The position numbers were made by a program, and so were the translations under genes. From contig DBLF01000005.1 in assembly GCA_002297965.1 (NCBI GenBank), positions 26,288-32,520 on the forward strand: a DNA stretch of 6,233 nt. Reading direction: 5' to 3'. Below, piece after piece: positions 5,051 through 6,233 of the stretch. This DNA is from Candidatus Segatella papionis. GTDB taxonomy: Bacteria > Bacteroidota > Bacteroidia > Bacteroidales > Bacteroidaceae. Under the pieces are notes generated by a model that had not been told where the DNA came from, did no database searches, and saw only the letters and a program-made list of their open reading frames with translations. The stretch's first letter is position 1, and each line of letters starts with the position of its first letter.

Positions 5051-6166
5051 TTATTTTTGGTTCCAATCGTTGAGTCTTCTTTCGATTTCTTCGATGGAAG
5101 GAAGACTGCTGCGGAAATCCTTTGGCAATGCTTGACCTAATTCATAGTCGGATACACCAATCGGTTTCTGTATGTCACGAAGCGCATATTCAGCTTTTAT
5201 TCTGTCTTTGGTCTTGCAGAGAAGCAGCCCTATAGTCTTGTTGTCGCCTTCTCTGCAAAGTGTGTCATCTATGGCAGAGCAATAGAAGTTGAGCTTGCCG
5301 ATGTATTCGGGCATGAAGTCTGTTGCTTTCAATTCTATAACTAAATATCTGTGCATAAAGGTATTATACATCAGCATGTCAATGTAGTAGTCGTCTCCAG
5401 AAACCTCAATGTGATATTGACGTCCCATGAAGGCAAAGCCTGCTCCCATTTCGACCAAGAACTTTTCGATATGTTTGATGAGTCCGATTTCGATGTCTCT
5501 CTCATCGTATTGGTCAGTGAAAGTGAGCATATCGAAGATGTAAGGGTCTTTCAGCAAAGACTTCACTTCTAGGGCTTCTGTTGCCGGGAGCGTTGTGTCA
5601 AAATTGTTGGCGAGTGCACCATGCTTGCCATAATAATCGAGCTTGATGACCTCTGCTAAATAATCTTTACTCCAATGTCCTGTTATACACTGTACCATAT
5701 ACCAATAGCGTGCTTTGAGGTCTTTTACTCTTTGGAGCAAGATTATGTTATGAGTCCAATTTAAGTGTTTGATGGGTAATGTATTTGCATGATTTCCCAA
5801 TTGCGCAACCGTTGGTTGCGCAATTGAAAAATTTCCAACTTTTACCATTGTTAACTCCTTGTTGTACTCATTGTAGAACTGCATCATACACTGCATGTTT
5901 CTAACCGAGAATCCTTTTCTTTCAGGGTACTCATTCTTGAGATCTACAGCTAAGCGTTGTAGAGTCTTCTTGCCCCAACCATCAGCCTCTTGGCTTTTGG
6001 TGAGCATCTCGCCGATGTCCCAATTCATACGTAGCAACTCTTCGTTGGCTGCATACATCGCCTTTTGTTGGGCAAATGATACGCGATGCTTGATTTGCCG
6101 CAACAGCGATGGATAGCCTAGGAAACTTTCTAGGCTGAGCTTGTTTTGTTCATATTCTTCTGCCAT
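5051..6166 (-). CDS. DUF1016 / YhcG-family PDDEXK nuclease
   Basis: This 371-residue cytoplasmic protein has two domains. The N-terminal DUF1016_N part (about 15-155) includes NWDIGEMLTKSQEADGWGKK (48-67), FSVRNMQCMMQFY (86-98) and the LNWTHNIILLQRVKD helix (135-149). The C-terminal PDDEXK nuclease-like core (about 185-350) shows YYIDML with D263 (260-265), then VIELKATDF with E278 and K280 (276-284), then GKLNFYCSAIDD (290-301). The D...ExK triad is intact, so the protein is probably active as a metal-dependent nuclease, or binds nucleic acid. Related proteins are widespread, and their biological role is poorly settled. The linker at 114-123 is encoded by a perfect palindrome. The ATG at 6166 is preferred over an upstream TTG at 6187, which lies only a few bases from the -7 box. 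It has its own terminator and a promoter matching that of the ORF6N gene. Confidence 0.92.
   Translation of the reverse strand: MAEEYEQNKLSLESFLGYPSLLRQIKHRVSFAQQKAMYAANEELLRMNWDIGEMLTKSQEADGWGKKTLQRLAVDLKNEYPERKGFSVRNMQCMMQFYNEYNKELTMVKVGNFSIAQPTVAQLGNHANTLPIKHLNWTHNIILLQRVKDLKARYWYMVQCITGHWSKDYLAEVIKLDYYGKHGALANNFDTTLPATEALEVKSLLKDPYIFDMLTFTDQYDERDIEIGLIKHIEKFLVEMGAGFAFMGRQYHIEVSGDDYYIDMLMYNTFMHRYLVIELKATDFMPEYIGKLNFYCSAIDDTLCREGDNKTIGLLLCKTKDRIKAEYALRDIQKPIGVSDYELGQALPKDFRSSLPSIEEIERRLNDWNQK
5798..5826. repeat. Perfect palindrome with 13-bp arms inside the nuclease gene
   Basis: CAATTGCGCAACC (5798-5810), loop GTT, and GGTTGCGCAATTG (5814-5826). It encodes residues 114-123 of the nuclease, giving IAQPTVAQL, a peptide that nearly repeats itself (IAQ, VAQ) because of the dyad. 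It sits in the linker between DUF1016_N motifs, a place where length variation is tolerable. The shape is that of a REP-like palindrome inserted in frame, or of a structured mRNA segment. Confidence 0.85.
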
Positions 6167-6191
6167 ATCTTCCAATTTAAGAATCAATGCG

Positions 6192-6223
6192 CAAATATAC
6201 GACTTTTCTTCGCAACCTCCAAA
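6192..6223 (-). promoter_or_regulatory. Promoter of the DUF1016 nuclease gene
   Basis: On the minus strand, TTTG (6223-6220), a 20-nt spacer and TATATTTG (6199-6192) match the consensus fully. The leader to the ATG at 6166 is only about 20 nt. It is the sister of the ORF6N promoter at 4944-4975; the homology runs to the end of the window and may continue beyond it. Confidence 0.8.
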
Positions 6224-6233
6224 TGTTTAGAGG

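Noticed and set aside
6167..6187. Upstream TTG start for the nuclease
   Set aside because: It would begin about 5 bases after the -7 box, leaving no leader; the ATG at 6166 fits the promoter.

Overview
The window looks like a Bacteroidales genome, most likely Prevotella or Segatella (S. copri-like). The grounds are: four genes preceded by Bacteroidetes-type -7 boxes (TAnnTTTG), three of them with a -33 TTTG/CTTG exactly 20 nt upstream; no strong Shine-Dalgarno sequences; a GH53 enzyme with a Prevotella-style C-terminal tail; and ORF6N and DUF1016/YhcG genes that are common in this group. The species is an inference.

Left third (1-2465), glycan breakdown, both genes on the minus strand. A secreted GH13 alpha-amylase is cut by the window edge just before its fourth conserved motif. 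Upstream of it in the direction of transcription is a complete secreted GH53 endo-beta-1,4-galactanase. A strong hairpin right after the GH53 stop, plus a separate -7 box and a LacI-type operator before the amylase, suggest independent control rather than one operon. No SusC/SusD pair is visible.

Middle (2500-4316), one plus-strand gene for a P-loop ATPase of the ATPase_2 type with a C-terminal winged-helix-like region, divergent from GH53. It is followed by about 600 bases without a convincing gene but rich in repeats: a stop-overlapping hairpin, two TGTGAAAGGA-type inverted repeats near the edges, and four 12-bp palindromes spaced exactly 22 bp apart.

Right third (4317-6233), two minus-strand genes built as matching units. 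An ORF6N-domain DNA-binding protein and a DUF1016/YhcG PDDEXK-type nuclease each carry a nearly identical promoter (35 of 42 bases) and a nearly identical hairpin terminator (28 of 31 bases). The nuclease gene also contains a perfect 13-bp-arm palindrome inside its coding sequence, in the linker between its two domains.

The most interesting candidates are the duplicated promoter/terminator packaging of the ORF6N and nuclease genes, the 22-bp-phased palindrome array, and the coding palindrome. The adjacency of ATPase, DNA-binding protein and nuclease is suggestive of an accessory or defence-like island, but nothing in the sequence proves that they act together.
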